Origin: Sphaerochaeta pleomorpha str. Grapes
Lineage (GTDB): Bacteria > Spirochaetota > Spirochaetia > Sphaerochaetales > Sphaerochaetaceae
Assembly (NCBI RefSeq): GCF_000236685.1
Contig: NC_016633.1
Span: 372,001-436,000 of the forward strand
Direction of reading: 5' to 3'
Length of the DNA stretch: 64,000 nt
Positions within the stretch are counted from its first letter, which is position 1; each line of letters opens with the position of its first letter. The notes beneath the pieces are model-generated. The model saw nothing but the letters and a program-made list of their open reading frames with translations, did no database searches and was not told where the DNA came from. This document shows positions 18,698-26,395 of the stretch, one piece after another. Position numbers and translations under genes: made by a program.

Positions 18698-19876
18698 TCA
18701 GTGAGATTCCCTTGCTACAGTGGCTTTTGTTGTCCCAAGGCAATCAAGATAGATTGCTTCAACATCTGAACCAAACCGCGCAAAAGAATATCGCTTGGCT
18801 TGCAACGTTGCACTCTCTCCCATGTCCTTGAGCATCTGGTCGTTTCCCAGGATCTCCTGTACGCTCCTGACGTATTCTTCGTCAGTCGTATAGGTGAAAC
18901 CGTTTTTACCGGCAATGACTACATCTTCGATACAATCATCATAACGACAGACGACGGGAAGACCGCTGGCTAACGCCTCGATGTAGGTCAAGCCCTGGGT
19001 TTCGCTTTGCGATGCAGCTACGAATATGGTTCCCAACTGGTAATACAAAGCAATATCGGAGGGCGCAATCATCCCGGTGAAAATGACATTGTCAGAAATG
19101 GACAAAGAATGGCTGAGATGTTCGAGTTTCTCACGGTAGGGACCATCACCGACAAAGAGCATGATACTGTTTTTATTCCACTTCAGGATTTCCACAAAGT
19201 TTTTAAGCAATTCCTCTGATTTCTTTTCCTGGGCAAGTCTTCCTATTGAGATCAAGACAGGGGAATTCAGAGAGATCCCTATTTTTTGTTTCAAAGCCAT
19301 GATTGTTTCCTGGGTTTCCTTTTTCTCGAATTTTACCAGGTCAATTCCTGTTGGTACTATGTGTAGCGTTGAGGTTATACCATAGTCTCTCAAAGAATCG
19401 GCAACTTTTTTTGTAGGTGCAATGATATGCTTCACTTTCCCCAATCTTGTTTGCACAAAGCAACTCACTGCCTTTTCCCCTATACGCTCATTCAATTTGA
19501 TATACCGTGCATAGTTTTCATACATCGTATGATAGGTATGGACCAAAGGTGCTTTTGATTTCTTTGCAATTACCTTTGCAAAGGTAAAGGTAAAGAATTC
19601 ACATTGAGAGTGGACAATCTCTGGGGACCACGCAAGGATATCTTTCATGATATCGGGTGGAATACGAACGGCTGCGCGTATATCCTGATATACAGGTATT
19701 TTCATAGAGCCGATGAAATACACATCATTATAGAAATAGGATAGTTCAATCGGTGATAACGTCAAAATACGAACATCATGCCCCTTTTCTGTGAGGACTT
19801 CACAAAGATTGAGGACCGAAGTCACAACGCCATTTACCGAGGGCGTAAAAAGATCTGTAGTCAATAGAATTCTCAT
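18698..19876 (-). CDS. Family 4 glycosyltransferase
   Basis: A 392-residue GT4 (GT-B fold) enzyme. The acceptor half has MRILLTTDLFTPSVNGVVTSVLNL and HTYHTMYENYARYI; the donor half has ISIGRLAQEK, FVGDGPYR, and the E-x7-E motif ETQGLTYIE followed by ALASGLPVV. The closest functional relatives by eye are diacylglycerol or phosphatidylinositol glucosyl/mannosyl transferases that make glycolipids, consistent with a spirochaete envelope, but the acceptor is inferred. The start is the ATG at 19876; an in-frame extension upstream is not conserved. It is monocistronic on the minus strand behind the preceding lipoprotein terminator. Confidence 0.88.
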   Translation of the reverse strand: MRILLTTDLFTPSVNGVVTSVLNLCEVLTEKGHDVRILTLSPIELSYFYNDVYFIGSMKIPVYQDIRAAVRIPPDIMKDILAWSPEIVHSQCEFFTFTFAKVIAKKSKAPLVHTYHTMYENYARYIKLNERIGEKAVSCFVQTRLGKVKHIIAPTKKVADSLRDYGITSTLHIVPTGIDLVKFEKKETQETIMALKQKIGISLNSPVLISIGRLAQEKKSEELLKNFVEILKWNKNSIMLFVGDGPYREKLEHLSHSLSISDNVIFTGMIAPSDIALYYQLGTIFVAASQSETQGLTYIEALASGLPVVCRYDDCIEDVVIAGKNGFTYTTDEEYVRSVQEILGNDQMLKDMGESATLQAKRYSFARFGSDVEAIYLDCLGTTKATVARESH

Positions 19877-19961
19877 AGAGCGTTTGGTTTCCTTTCCAGT
19901 ACTATAGATGGCAGAAAGGGTATGGTTACAACCCTGATACGTGAATGCAGTCCCCATTAAA

Positions 19962-19998
19962 AACCAAGGCAGGGATCATACCAGTCCCTGCCTTGGTT
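19962..19998 (-). terminator. Strong terminator after the lipoprotein gene
   Basis: A perfect 14-bp inverted repeat (AACCAAGGCAGGGA / TCCCTGCCTTGGTT) around a 9-base loop, followed on the minus strand by TTTAAT. It lies 17 bases after the stop of the lipoprotein gene. Confidence 0.9.
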
Positions 19999-20014
19999 GT
20001 CTGCCATAATGAAA

Positions 20015-21232
20015 CTAGAATGTATAATCCTCGGAAACTGAAGAAGTCCCATTCAAGGAAGTGTTGAGATTTGCCGAATCAATATCGATGGTAATTTCAA
20101 ACATTCCGTTCTTGCGGGTAGCCACGATGAGGTTAGGAACCGAAGTGGTACTAGTTGTAGTCTCCAAGGCACTTACGATATTGGAAGCATCAAGGTATTC
20201 GGCATACCCTTTGCTGATCGAAGCAGTTCCTGACAAGGTATTTGTGCCGGTATCGACAGAAAACACATACAGCGAGCTTGCCTTGGTCGAATACTTTGAA
20301 ACCAGATTCAATGCTGTCCCGGCAGTATTCGGTACAGGGTAGAAGAAAGCATTTGCATTGTAATCCTGCGAGGAATCTTTGAGCAGGATTTTTCCTGTAA
20401 TGTCAGTTTCTGAAGTACTGTCTACAGTATTGTAGAAATACAATTTCCCTTCATAGGTCAAGATGTAGAGATTGGAACCATCATAATAGAAATTAGCCAG
20501 CCGTACATCGTTGATATCGGAAATCAAATTCTTTTTACCGGAAGGATCGACAAGGTAATGCAGATAGGCAGGAGTATCAGAATCTGAACTATCGGCAAAA
20601 GAGATGATTATAGGTGCAGTAGCATCGTCTTGCCGGGTAGTCTGCATAAGGAAGTTGTCGAGGCCATAGCCTGAGATATCTATTGATGAAAAACCAACAA
20701 TCTCGGTAACAGTTGCCCCGTCGTAGGCAGCAATATCATAACCTGCATTACTGCTTCCATCCTGTCCTTCAAGAACCAGCATGGAATTCGAATACAGGTT
20801 ATTGATTGTATAGGTTGAGAGATTGGTAGAAGTATATGTATCACTGACAATAATCTTTGCTCTATTGGTCCCATCCGAATCATATCGATAGAAAGAATCA
20901 GTAAAGTTTTTTAAAACATAGAGTTTGTCATTGCTTGCAGCATAGGCAACACCCTTAATTAATCCAGAACCTTCCTCTAAAGGATCATATTTTTCACTTG
21001 CAACCAATTGTGTTGAAGCATTTGTGGAGCTGCTTGCGATTCTGTAGACACCTTCATTGGTCTGGAAATACAGATAGGGAGAATCTATTCCAAGCAACCT
21101 GGTATATACGATACCAGAAGGGGTGGTTGTCTGGCTTATCTGGCGGAATATACCCTCAGAGGCATCGCTGTTGCAGGAAACCAGAAGGGCCAGGAATACG
21201 AGGAAACCGAAAATCGGTGTTAGCTTTTTCAT
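20015..21232 (-). CDS. Predicted surface or periplasmic lipoprotein, function unknown
   Basis: A 405-residue protein with a textbook lipoprotein signal: MKKLTPIFGFLVFLALLVSC, lipobox LVSC with cysteine 20. The mature part consists of repeated beta-strand pairs (for example YLYFQTNEGVYRIA, DKLYVLKNF, SNLYILTYEGKLYFYN), suggesting a beta-propeller of readout type, rich in Ser, Thr, Asp and Tyr. I recognise no catalytic motif. It lies ten bases downstream of the outer-membrane barrel gene on the same strand, so the two are likely co-transcribed and may act together at the outer membrane. Confidence 0.8.
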   Translation of the reverse strand: MKKLTPIFGFLVFLALLVSCNSDASEGIFRQISQTTTPSGIVYTRLLGIDSPYLYFQTNEGVYRIASSSTNASTQLVASEKYDPLEEGSGLIKGVAYAASNDKLYVLKNFTDSFYRYDSDGTNRAKIIVSDTYTSTNLSTYTINNLYSNSMLVLEGQDGSSNAGYDIAAYDGATVTEIVGFSSIDISGYGLDNFLMQTTRQDDATAPIIISFADSSDSDTPAYLHYLVDPSGKKNLISDINDVRLANFYYDGSNLYILTYEGKLYFYNTVDSTSETDITGKILLKDSSQDYNANAFFYPVPNTAGTALNLVSKYSTKASSLYVFSVDTGTNTLSGTASISKGYAEYLDASNIVSALETTTSTTSVPNLIVATRKNGMFEITIDIDSANLNTSLNGTSSVSEDYTF

Positions 21233-21242
21233 GGGAATTCTC

Positions 21243-21833
21243 CTATTGACGATAGGTCACAGAAAGGGTGACCGGGATTAAACCGAATATTGCATTGTCG
21301 CTTTGGATCTCCTCAGTATAATTGAGCTCAGGAATAATCCATAAGCCAGTGTTGATACCGAAGCCCCAGTTTGTAGAAGGGTACCAGGTAAGCCCAATTT
21401 CAATATTGGCATAGAGCGTCATCAAAGAACCATCACCATATTTAATGTAGGCACCGCCAAGTCCAACGGAAATGGGAAGATCGAGTACTCCCTGTACAGG
21501 GAAATAGGTTGCCTTTGCAAAGAACGGAACGGCAGTAAACAATTCCTCTTCTGCGCTATAGTTGAAATCGTATCCGATTTCTCCTCCGATCGCCGTAGTT
21601 GGTGATGAAAAAACCTGGTAACTTATCGATCCATAGCCACCTACAGACAAACCGGTATTCCCTTCACCCAAGCCACTGACAAAATCTTGGTCAGATATAA
21701 AATAGGTAAAAGCAGGAATTGTAGTACCGACTTTAAAAGAGAACATCTGATTACCCGCATCATAATAGGTAGCAGAGAAAGCGGCCAAGGGCATCAACAC
21801 TGCTATGGAACATAGCATTAAAAACTTTTTCAT
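21243..21833 (-). CDS. Small outer-membrane beta-barrel protein
   Basis: A 196-residue exported protein: signal peptide MKKFLMLCSIAVLMPLAAFS with cleavage before ATYYD, then about eight amphipathic strands (GGYGSISYQVF, IGGEIGYDFNY, SVGLGGAYIKY, ANIEIGLTWYP, GFGINTGLWII) and a C-terminal strand LIPVTLSVTYRQ. The size fits an 8-stranded OmpW/OmpA-like barrel; similar small barrels occur in treponemes. The ATG at 21833 is chosen because GAGGTG precedes it and it opens the signal peptide. It is co-transcribed with the downstream lipoprotein gene. Confidence 0.8.
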   Translation of the reverse strand: MKKFLMLCSIAVLMPLAAFSATYYDAGNQMFSFKVGTTIPAFTYFISDQDFVSGLGEGNTGLSVGGYGSISYQVFSSPTTAIGGEIGYDFNYSAEEELFTAVPFFAKATYFPVQGVLDLPISVGLGGAYIKYGDGSLMTLYANIEIGLTWYPSTNWGFGINTGLWIIPELNYTEEIQSDNAIFGLIPVTLSVTYRQ

Positions 21834-21987
21834 AGTCACCTCATGTAATATGCTTTGATAACAAAACCAAATATTATTTGTTACAAACCACTCTATAGCT
21901 ATCATAGCCAAAAGCAAGGCATATGAGAACCATGTGGCAAGTATATCGTGAGCAAGGTCAAATTGGCAAATCATTAAAGCCCATTTG

Positions 21988-22017
21988 TTGCCTCAAACCC
22001 CTGTTTTACGATACTGT
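21988..22017 (+). promoter_or_regulatory. Probable promoter of folD-miaB
   Basis: TTGCCT (21988-21993), an 18-base spacer and TACTGT (22012-22017), about 24 bases before the folD GTG. AAGGAAGG between them serves as SD. Confidence 0.5.
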
Positions 22018-22040
22018 AGTGAAAAGTAAGGAAGGTCAAC

Positions 22041-22925
22041 GTGCAATTATTGACAGGAAAAGAAGTATCAGATGCAGTATTTGAAGATTTGGAGAAGCAA
22101 ACCTCTCAATTTATTGCAAAACATGGCTTTGCCCCTACATTGGCAGTCATCCTTGTTGGAAACGACCCTGCAAGCCAGAGTTATGTGAAAAGCAAGAAGA
22201 AAGCTTGTATTTCACTTGGTTTCGGTCATAGGGATTATGAACTAGCTGAGGACACTACCCAAGAAGTACTTCTGGACTTAGTCAAGGAACTCAATGCCGA
22301 TGCTACTGTCCATGGAATCCTTGTCCAGCTACCGCTTCCCAAAGGGCTGGACGAAAACCTTATCATTGAATCTATAGACAGTAAAAAAGACGTGGACGGC
22401 TTCCACCCGATCAATGTAGGGAAACTGCTTATTGGGCTTCCCTGTTTTGTGAGCTGTACTCCCAAGGGAGTCCTTGAAATGCTCGATTTCTACCACATTG
22501 AGACAAAAGGAAAACATGCAGTCATCATCGGAAGAAGCAATATCGTCGGTAAACCTATGGCAGCCCTGTTGATCCAGAAGGGACGGGATGCCACGGTAAC
22601 CATTTGTCATTCAAAAACCGAAAACCTAAAAGAAATTGTAAATACTGCTGATATCATCATCGCAGCAATGGGAAAACCCTTGTTTATTACCCCTGATATG
22701 GTCAAAAAGGGAGCAATAATAATTGACGTAGGGATAAACCGTGTAGAAGATCCCACACGTAAGCGAGGATATCGCCTTGTGGGTGACGTAGACTTTGAGC
22801 AGGTAAAGGATATCTGTTCGGCAATCACGCCTGTTCCCGGTGGAGTAGGGGTTATGACCATTGCCATGCTTATGAAAAATACATTGCAAGCTGCAATACA
22901 GCTTGCTCACGAGGATACTAAATGA
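22041..22925 (+). CDS. folD: Methylenetetrahydrofolate dehydrogenase/cyclohydrolase
   Basis: Bifunctional one-carbon enzyme interconverting 5,10-methylene-, methenyl- and 10-formyl-tetrahydrofolate. 294 residues, with YVKSKKKACISLG (catalytic Lys), HGILVQLPLPKGL, the Rossmann signature GRSNIVGKPMAALL and the closing PVPGGVGVMTIAML. The start is a GTG at 22041 preceded by AAGGAAGG. It shares an ATGA junction with miaB, so the two are translationally coupled. Confidence 0.97.
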   Translation: MQLLTGKEVSDAVFEDLEKQTSQFIAKHGFAPTLAVILVGNDPASQSYVKSKKKACISLGFGHRDYELAEDTTQEVLLDLVKELNADATVHGILVQLPLPKGLDENLIIESIDSKKDVDGFHPINVGKLLIGLPCFVSCTPKGVLEMLDFYHIETKGKHAVIIGRSNIVGKPMAALLIQKGRDATVTICHSKTENLKEIVNTADIIIAAMGKPLFITPDMVKKGAIIIDVGINRVEDPTRKRGYRLVGDVDFEQVKDICSAITPVPGGVGVMTIAMLMKNTLQAAIQLAHEDTK

Positions 22926-24220
22926 TTCAATCTTACTGGCTCGAAACCTACGGCTGCCAAATGAATGTAGCCGAAAGCAATGCTTTGGAACTCCAGCTTA
23001 GAGGCGCCGGGCTTGTTCCCTCCGATACCGCTGAAAATGCCGATTGTGCCATTCTCAATACCTGTTCAGTCAGAAAAAGTGCTGAAAACAGAATCTGGGG
23101 GCGTCTGGGCTTCTTTTCCCATGTAAAAACACTCCATCCTTTGACATTGATCGTGACAGGGTGTATGGCAGAACGCCTTCTAGAGGATATGAAGAAAGAA
23201 GCTCCCCAGGTCGATTATGTTATAGGCAACAACGACAAACAGAAAATAGTAGAGGTTTTGACTTCAGCTGAAGGCAAGTTGTCTGAACACCTCGACTCCT
23301 ATGGCTTTGGTTCGACCTATTACAAAACCGGTGACTATACCTCGTATATCCCAATTATGAATGGATGTAACAATTTTTGCTCCTACTGCATCGTCCCCTA
23401 TGTACGTGGCCGGGAAATCTCCCGACCTATTGCAGATATTTTGGAAGAAGTAGCTTTTCTTTCCTCCAAAGGGGTTAAGGAAGTAACCTTGCTCGGGCAA
23501 AATGTGAACAGCTACCGTTACAATGAAAACGGGACTATTGTCACCTTTCCCGACTTACTCAAACGGATTTGTGCCGTCGCTGGTGATATTTCCTGGATTA
23601 GGTTTGAAAGCCCCCATCCTAAAGATTTCTCAGACTCGTTGATCAAGGTCATCAAAGAAGAAACCAAAGTAGCAAAGCACCTGCATATTCCTATGCAAAG
23701 TGGAAATACCAGGATTCTTACCCTCATGAACAGACGTTATAGCAGAGAATCCTTTCAGGATCTTATCAGAAAAATTCGTAGCGAGATACCACAGGTTACC
23801 TTTGCTACCGATGTAATGGTAGGCTTCCCTTCTGAAACAGATAAAGAATATGAAGAAACCCTCTCCCTGTTGGATGAGATGGGTTGCATTGAAGCATTTA
23901 TGTATTATTGGAATCCGAGGGAGGGCACGAAAGCCGTGGACATGGAAGGCCAACTCGAGGAAACAGTGAAAGGGAAACGTCTTGAGCAATTGATTGCCTT
24001 GCAACATGAGATCTTTGCACGGGAAAAAACAAAAAGAACCCATGGCGTGGTATCCGTTTTGGTCAACCAAGTTTCGCGAAATGACAAAACCCAGATGCTA
24101 GGCAGAACAGAGCATAACGAGATGGTAGTCTTTACCGGAAATTCTAAGATTGGCAGTCTGGTTTCAGTAGAACTGGACGGAATGAACGGAAACACCTACG
24201 TAGGAAAGCTCGTTGAATAA
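22922..24220 (+). CDS. miaB: tRNA-2-methylthio-N6-dimethylallyladenosine synthase MiaB
   Basis: Radical-SAM methylthiotransferase adding ms2 to i6A37 in tRNA. The 432-residue protein has the UPF0004 domain (ETYGCQMNVAESN, NTCSVRKSAENR, VTGCMAER: three cluster cysteines), the radical-SAM CxxxCxxC in GCNNFCSYCIVPYVRG near residue 146 and a C-terminal TRAM domain ending NGNTYVGKL. It starts by ATGA overlap with folD. Its last 25 bases overlap the convergent TPR gene. Confidence 0.97.
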   Translation: MIQSYWLETYGCQMNVAESNALELQLRGAGLVPSDTAENADCAILNTCSVRKSAENRIWGRLGFFSHVKTLHPLTLIVTGCMAERLLEDMKKEAPQVDYVIGNNDKQKIVEVLTSAEGKLSEHLDSYGFGSTYYKTGDYTSYIPIMNGCNNFCSYCIVPYVRGREISRPIADILEEVAFLSSKGVKEVTLLGQNVNSYRYNENGTIVTFPDLLKRICAVAGDISWIRFESPHPKDFSDSLIKVIKEETKVAKHLHIPMQSGNTRILTLMNRRYSRESFQDLIRKIRSEIPQVTFATDVMVGFPSETDKEYEETLSLLDEMGCIEAFMYYWNPREGTKAVDMEGQLEETVKGKRLEQLIALQHEIFAREKTKRTHGVVSVLVNQVSRNDKTQMLGRTEHNEMVVFTGNSKIGSLVSVELDGMNGNTYVGKLVE

Positions 24221-24990
24221 TTTATAGAAATTATTTCAAGTATTTCCAGCACCTCTTTGGAAGCTGTCCATGCTTGGTTCGCAAGCAGGCAATAAGCGGC
24301 AGCTTCTTCTTGGCTTCCCCTTTGCACAGGCTCTTGTACTTGCTCAGGGAGTCTTGTTTTCCCAAGCAGATACGGAACCACGAAAGGGTTGCTCTCTACA
24401 GCTTGTTTATATTCTTTCTCAAGGTGGCGAACTCTCTCAGGATCCTCCAGAATTGAATAGAGAAGGGTACTGAAAAGCATGAATACCGTTTCTTCCGGGT
24501 ATTTCTTGAGAATTATTGCCGCAGATTCAGTATCCCTGAGACTAAGCAACCAATTTAGCAAACGGTACCGAACATCAAGATTGTCGTTTGGGTTAAGTTC
24601 AAGGATCTTTTTATACAGTTCGATGGCCTCATTCTTTTTGCCAATATCCCAGCAAACCAACCCGTAGGCATGCAAGGCCCGAATGTAGGGTCTTGTTTCC
24701 CTATTGAACCAAAAAACCCCGGTGTTCTTTTTAATATAGTCTTGCCCATAGCGTTGCTCGAACGATGAAAGGGCTTTCTCATAATACTCAATTTTACTTT
24801 CTGTCAGCTCAGAAAGATCACCCAATAGGGTATAGGCATCACAGCACAAAGGGTCGATATTCAAGGCTTTCCTTGCAGAGCGTAATTTTTTCATAGGATC
24901 TTCATATTCCCAGGCAGCATCTAAAATCTCTTCGGCAAGCAACTGATTAGGAGATTTTTCAAAAGTAGGAATAGTAAAATACGTTTCCAT
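24196..24990 (-). CDS. Tetratricopeptide/ST7-like protein
   Basis: A 264-residue soluble helical protein with TPR-like helices: DPMKKLRSARKALNIDPLCCDAYTLLGD, YYEKALSSFEQRYG, IRALHAYGLVCWDIGKKNEAIELYKKILELNPND and VRYRLLNWLL. The FWFNRETRPYIRAL segment is typical of a bacterial family related to ST7. It is likely a protein-interaction module; no enzyme signature. The ATG at 24990 is preferred because AGGAG sits before it and within the extra six-codon upstream start. It is probably co-transcribed with the cupin gene 39 bases upstream. Confidence 0.75.
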   Translation of the reverse strand: METYFTIPTFEKSPNQLLAEEILDAAWEYEDPMKKLRSARKALNIDPLCCDAYTLLGDLSELTESKIEYYEKALSSFEQRYGQDYIKKNTGVFWFNRETRPYIRALHAYGLVCWDIGKKNEAIELYKKILELNPNDNLDVRYRLLNWLLSLRDTESAAIILKKYPEETVFMLFSTLLYSILEDPERVRHLEKEYKQAVESNPFVVPYLLGKTRLPEQVQEPVQRGSQEEAAAYCLLANQAWTASKEVLEILEIISINYSTSFPT

Positions 24991-25029
24991 CGTTGACTCC
25001 TTTTTCATACATGCAATAAGAAACCTCTG

Positions 25030-25518
25030 TCATTCAACGGTTTTCCATATCTTCTCAATATGTTCTTCACCGTCAAAATATCCTGTTGTTTTTCCTTTAA
25101 GAAACAATTCTTTACCCACCAGATTAACTTTTCCGGTATCTGGATATTCACACACGTCAAAACCATGCAAGGTTTTCAAATCAAGATAAACCAGGTCTTC
25201 CTCGCTCTCATTTTTTAACTGGTGAGCACCTTCCATTCCTGTTTCAAAGAAAATCGTATCGCCTTTGCAAACATCACGGATACCTTCTTTGGTTCGCAGT
25301 TTTCCCTTCCCGCCTAAAATTACGAACAGCTCCTCGGCATTATGGTGAAAATGATACGGGCAGGAAAATTGGCCTTGTTTAAGAATTCGGAAATTGCAGG
25401 CAATATCATGCAGTCCTGATAGCTTTGCAATATCTGCACTGCTATACCCAATATATTCCTTGAGAGGAGAATCCTCAAAACAAATCATTTCCTGTTGAAC
25501 GTTACAAAGAGTAGGCAC
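25030..25518 (-). CDS. Cupin-domain protein
   Basis: A 162-residue protein with a single cupin barrel: HFHHNAEELFVILGGKGKLRTKEG holds the conserved His/Glu metal ligands, followed by VCKGDTIFFETGMEGAHQLKN. Such proteins are metal-dependent small-molecule enzymes or sugar-binding regulators; the substrate is not evident. The start is taken as GTG at 25518 because a perfect AGGAGG (25527-25532) lies eight bases upstream; the longer open frame upstream encodes a Cys- and Tyr-rich, unlikely leader. It is probably in operon with the TPR gene. Confidence 0.8.
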   Translation of the reverse strand: MPTLCNVQQEMICFEDSPLKEYIGYSSADIAKLSGLHDIACNFRILKQGQFSCPYHFHHNAEELFVILGGKGKLRTKEGIRDVCKGDTIFFETGMEGAHQLKNESEEDLVYLDLKTLHGFDVCEYPDTGKVNLVGKELFLKGKTTGYFDGEEHIEKIWKTVE

Positions 25519-25610
25519 AGCAAAAACCTCCTGATCACATACATAGTATACTAGCATCCAACAACAGATAACATAATCAGATAGGGTAAAATTCTGCGAT
25601 TTTTTCATTC

Positions 25611-25639
25611 TTGTGGGATGGTCTTAATCATAGTATGAT
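25611..25639 (+). promoter_or_regulatory. Probable promoter of the GH16-like gene
   Basis: TTGTGG (25611-25616), a 17-base spacer and TATGAT (25634-25639), 24 bases before the start codon, with AAGGAG as SD in between. The opposite strand of this gap serves the cupin gene. Confidence 0.55.
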
Positions 25640-25663
25640 TCACCACACAAGGAGTGCATACCC

Positions 25664-26395
25664 ATGAGAATCAAAGGCCAGGCCTTTGTGCTTTTATTTT
25701 CGCTGGCATTTCCCCTCTTACTTGGCGCTGCCCCACGTGAAATTACGTTCAAAGGAGAAATCTGGCAAGTGAAATCCTCTGACTCCAAGATAGCCCCGGG
25801 ACCAAACTATTGGTCAGATGCTGATGACCAGGTATGGGTAGACACCGAGGGCATGCACCTTACCATCAAGCGGAAATATGGCCGTTGGCAATGTAGCGAA
25901 GTAAACACTAAGGGCATAACAGGATATGGGACCTATACCTTTGTCGTCGATAGTTCCTTTGCCACCTATGACCCAAACGTAGTTGCAGGATTCTTTACCT
26001 GGGATTCGCAAAAGGAAGAGGCAAACAGAGAGATAGATATCGAATTTGCCGCATGGGGACAGAGCACCGGTACCCGAGGGCAATTTGTAGTACAGCCATA
26101 CACAACCGATGACAGGATAGTAACTTTCGATCCACAGATGCAGGGAACCTATTCCACCCATAGGATTGTGTGGACTCCTGATACAATCATCTTTAGCAGC
26201 TATCATGGCGAGGTAAACCCTGACGAACAGGCTTCCAAATTGAACCTTATGCAGCAATGGCAGTTTACAGGGAAACCCCCATCAAGTGGGAATGCCCATT
26301 TCAGGATCAATCTCTGGCTGTTCCAAGGGAAAAAACCTCTTGCTCCGGCAAGCCTTACGATCAAATCGTTTTCTTTTCAGCAATGGGAAGGGTAG
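25664..26395 (+). CDS. Secreted GH16-like glycoside hydrolase
   Basis: A 243-residue exported protein. Residues 1-22 are a signal peptide (FVLLFSLAFPLLLGAA). The mature part is one concanavalin-like jellyroll; the GH16 catalytic E-x-D-x-E is seen at residues 123-127 (REIDIEF), with GTYTFVVDSSF before it and THRIVWTPDTIIFSSY after, as in endo-beta-glucanases and related enzymes. It probably cuts a beta-linked polysaccharide in periplasm or medium. Its 3' end overlaps the convergent GT2 synthase gene by 35 bases; the opposite pairing of a hydrolase and a synthase suggests they act on the same polymer. Substrate is inferred only. Confidence 0.8.
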   Translation: MRIKGQAFVLLFSLAFPLLLGAAPREITFKGEIWQVKSSDSKIAPGPNYWSDADDQVWVDTEGMHLTIKRKYGRWQCSEVNTKGITGYGTYTFVVDSSFATYDPNVVAGFFTWDSQKEEANREIDIEFAAWGQSTGTRGQFVVQPYTTDDRIVTFDPQMQGTYSTHRIVWTPDTIIFSSYHGEVNPDEQASKLNLMQQWQFTGKPPSSGNAHFRINLWLFQGKKPLAPASLTIKSFSFQQWEG

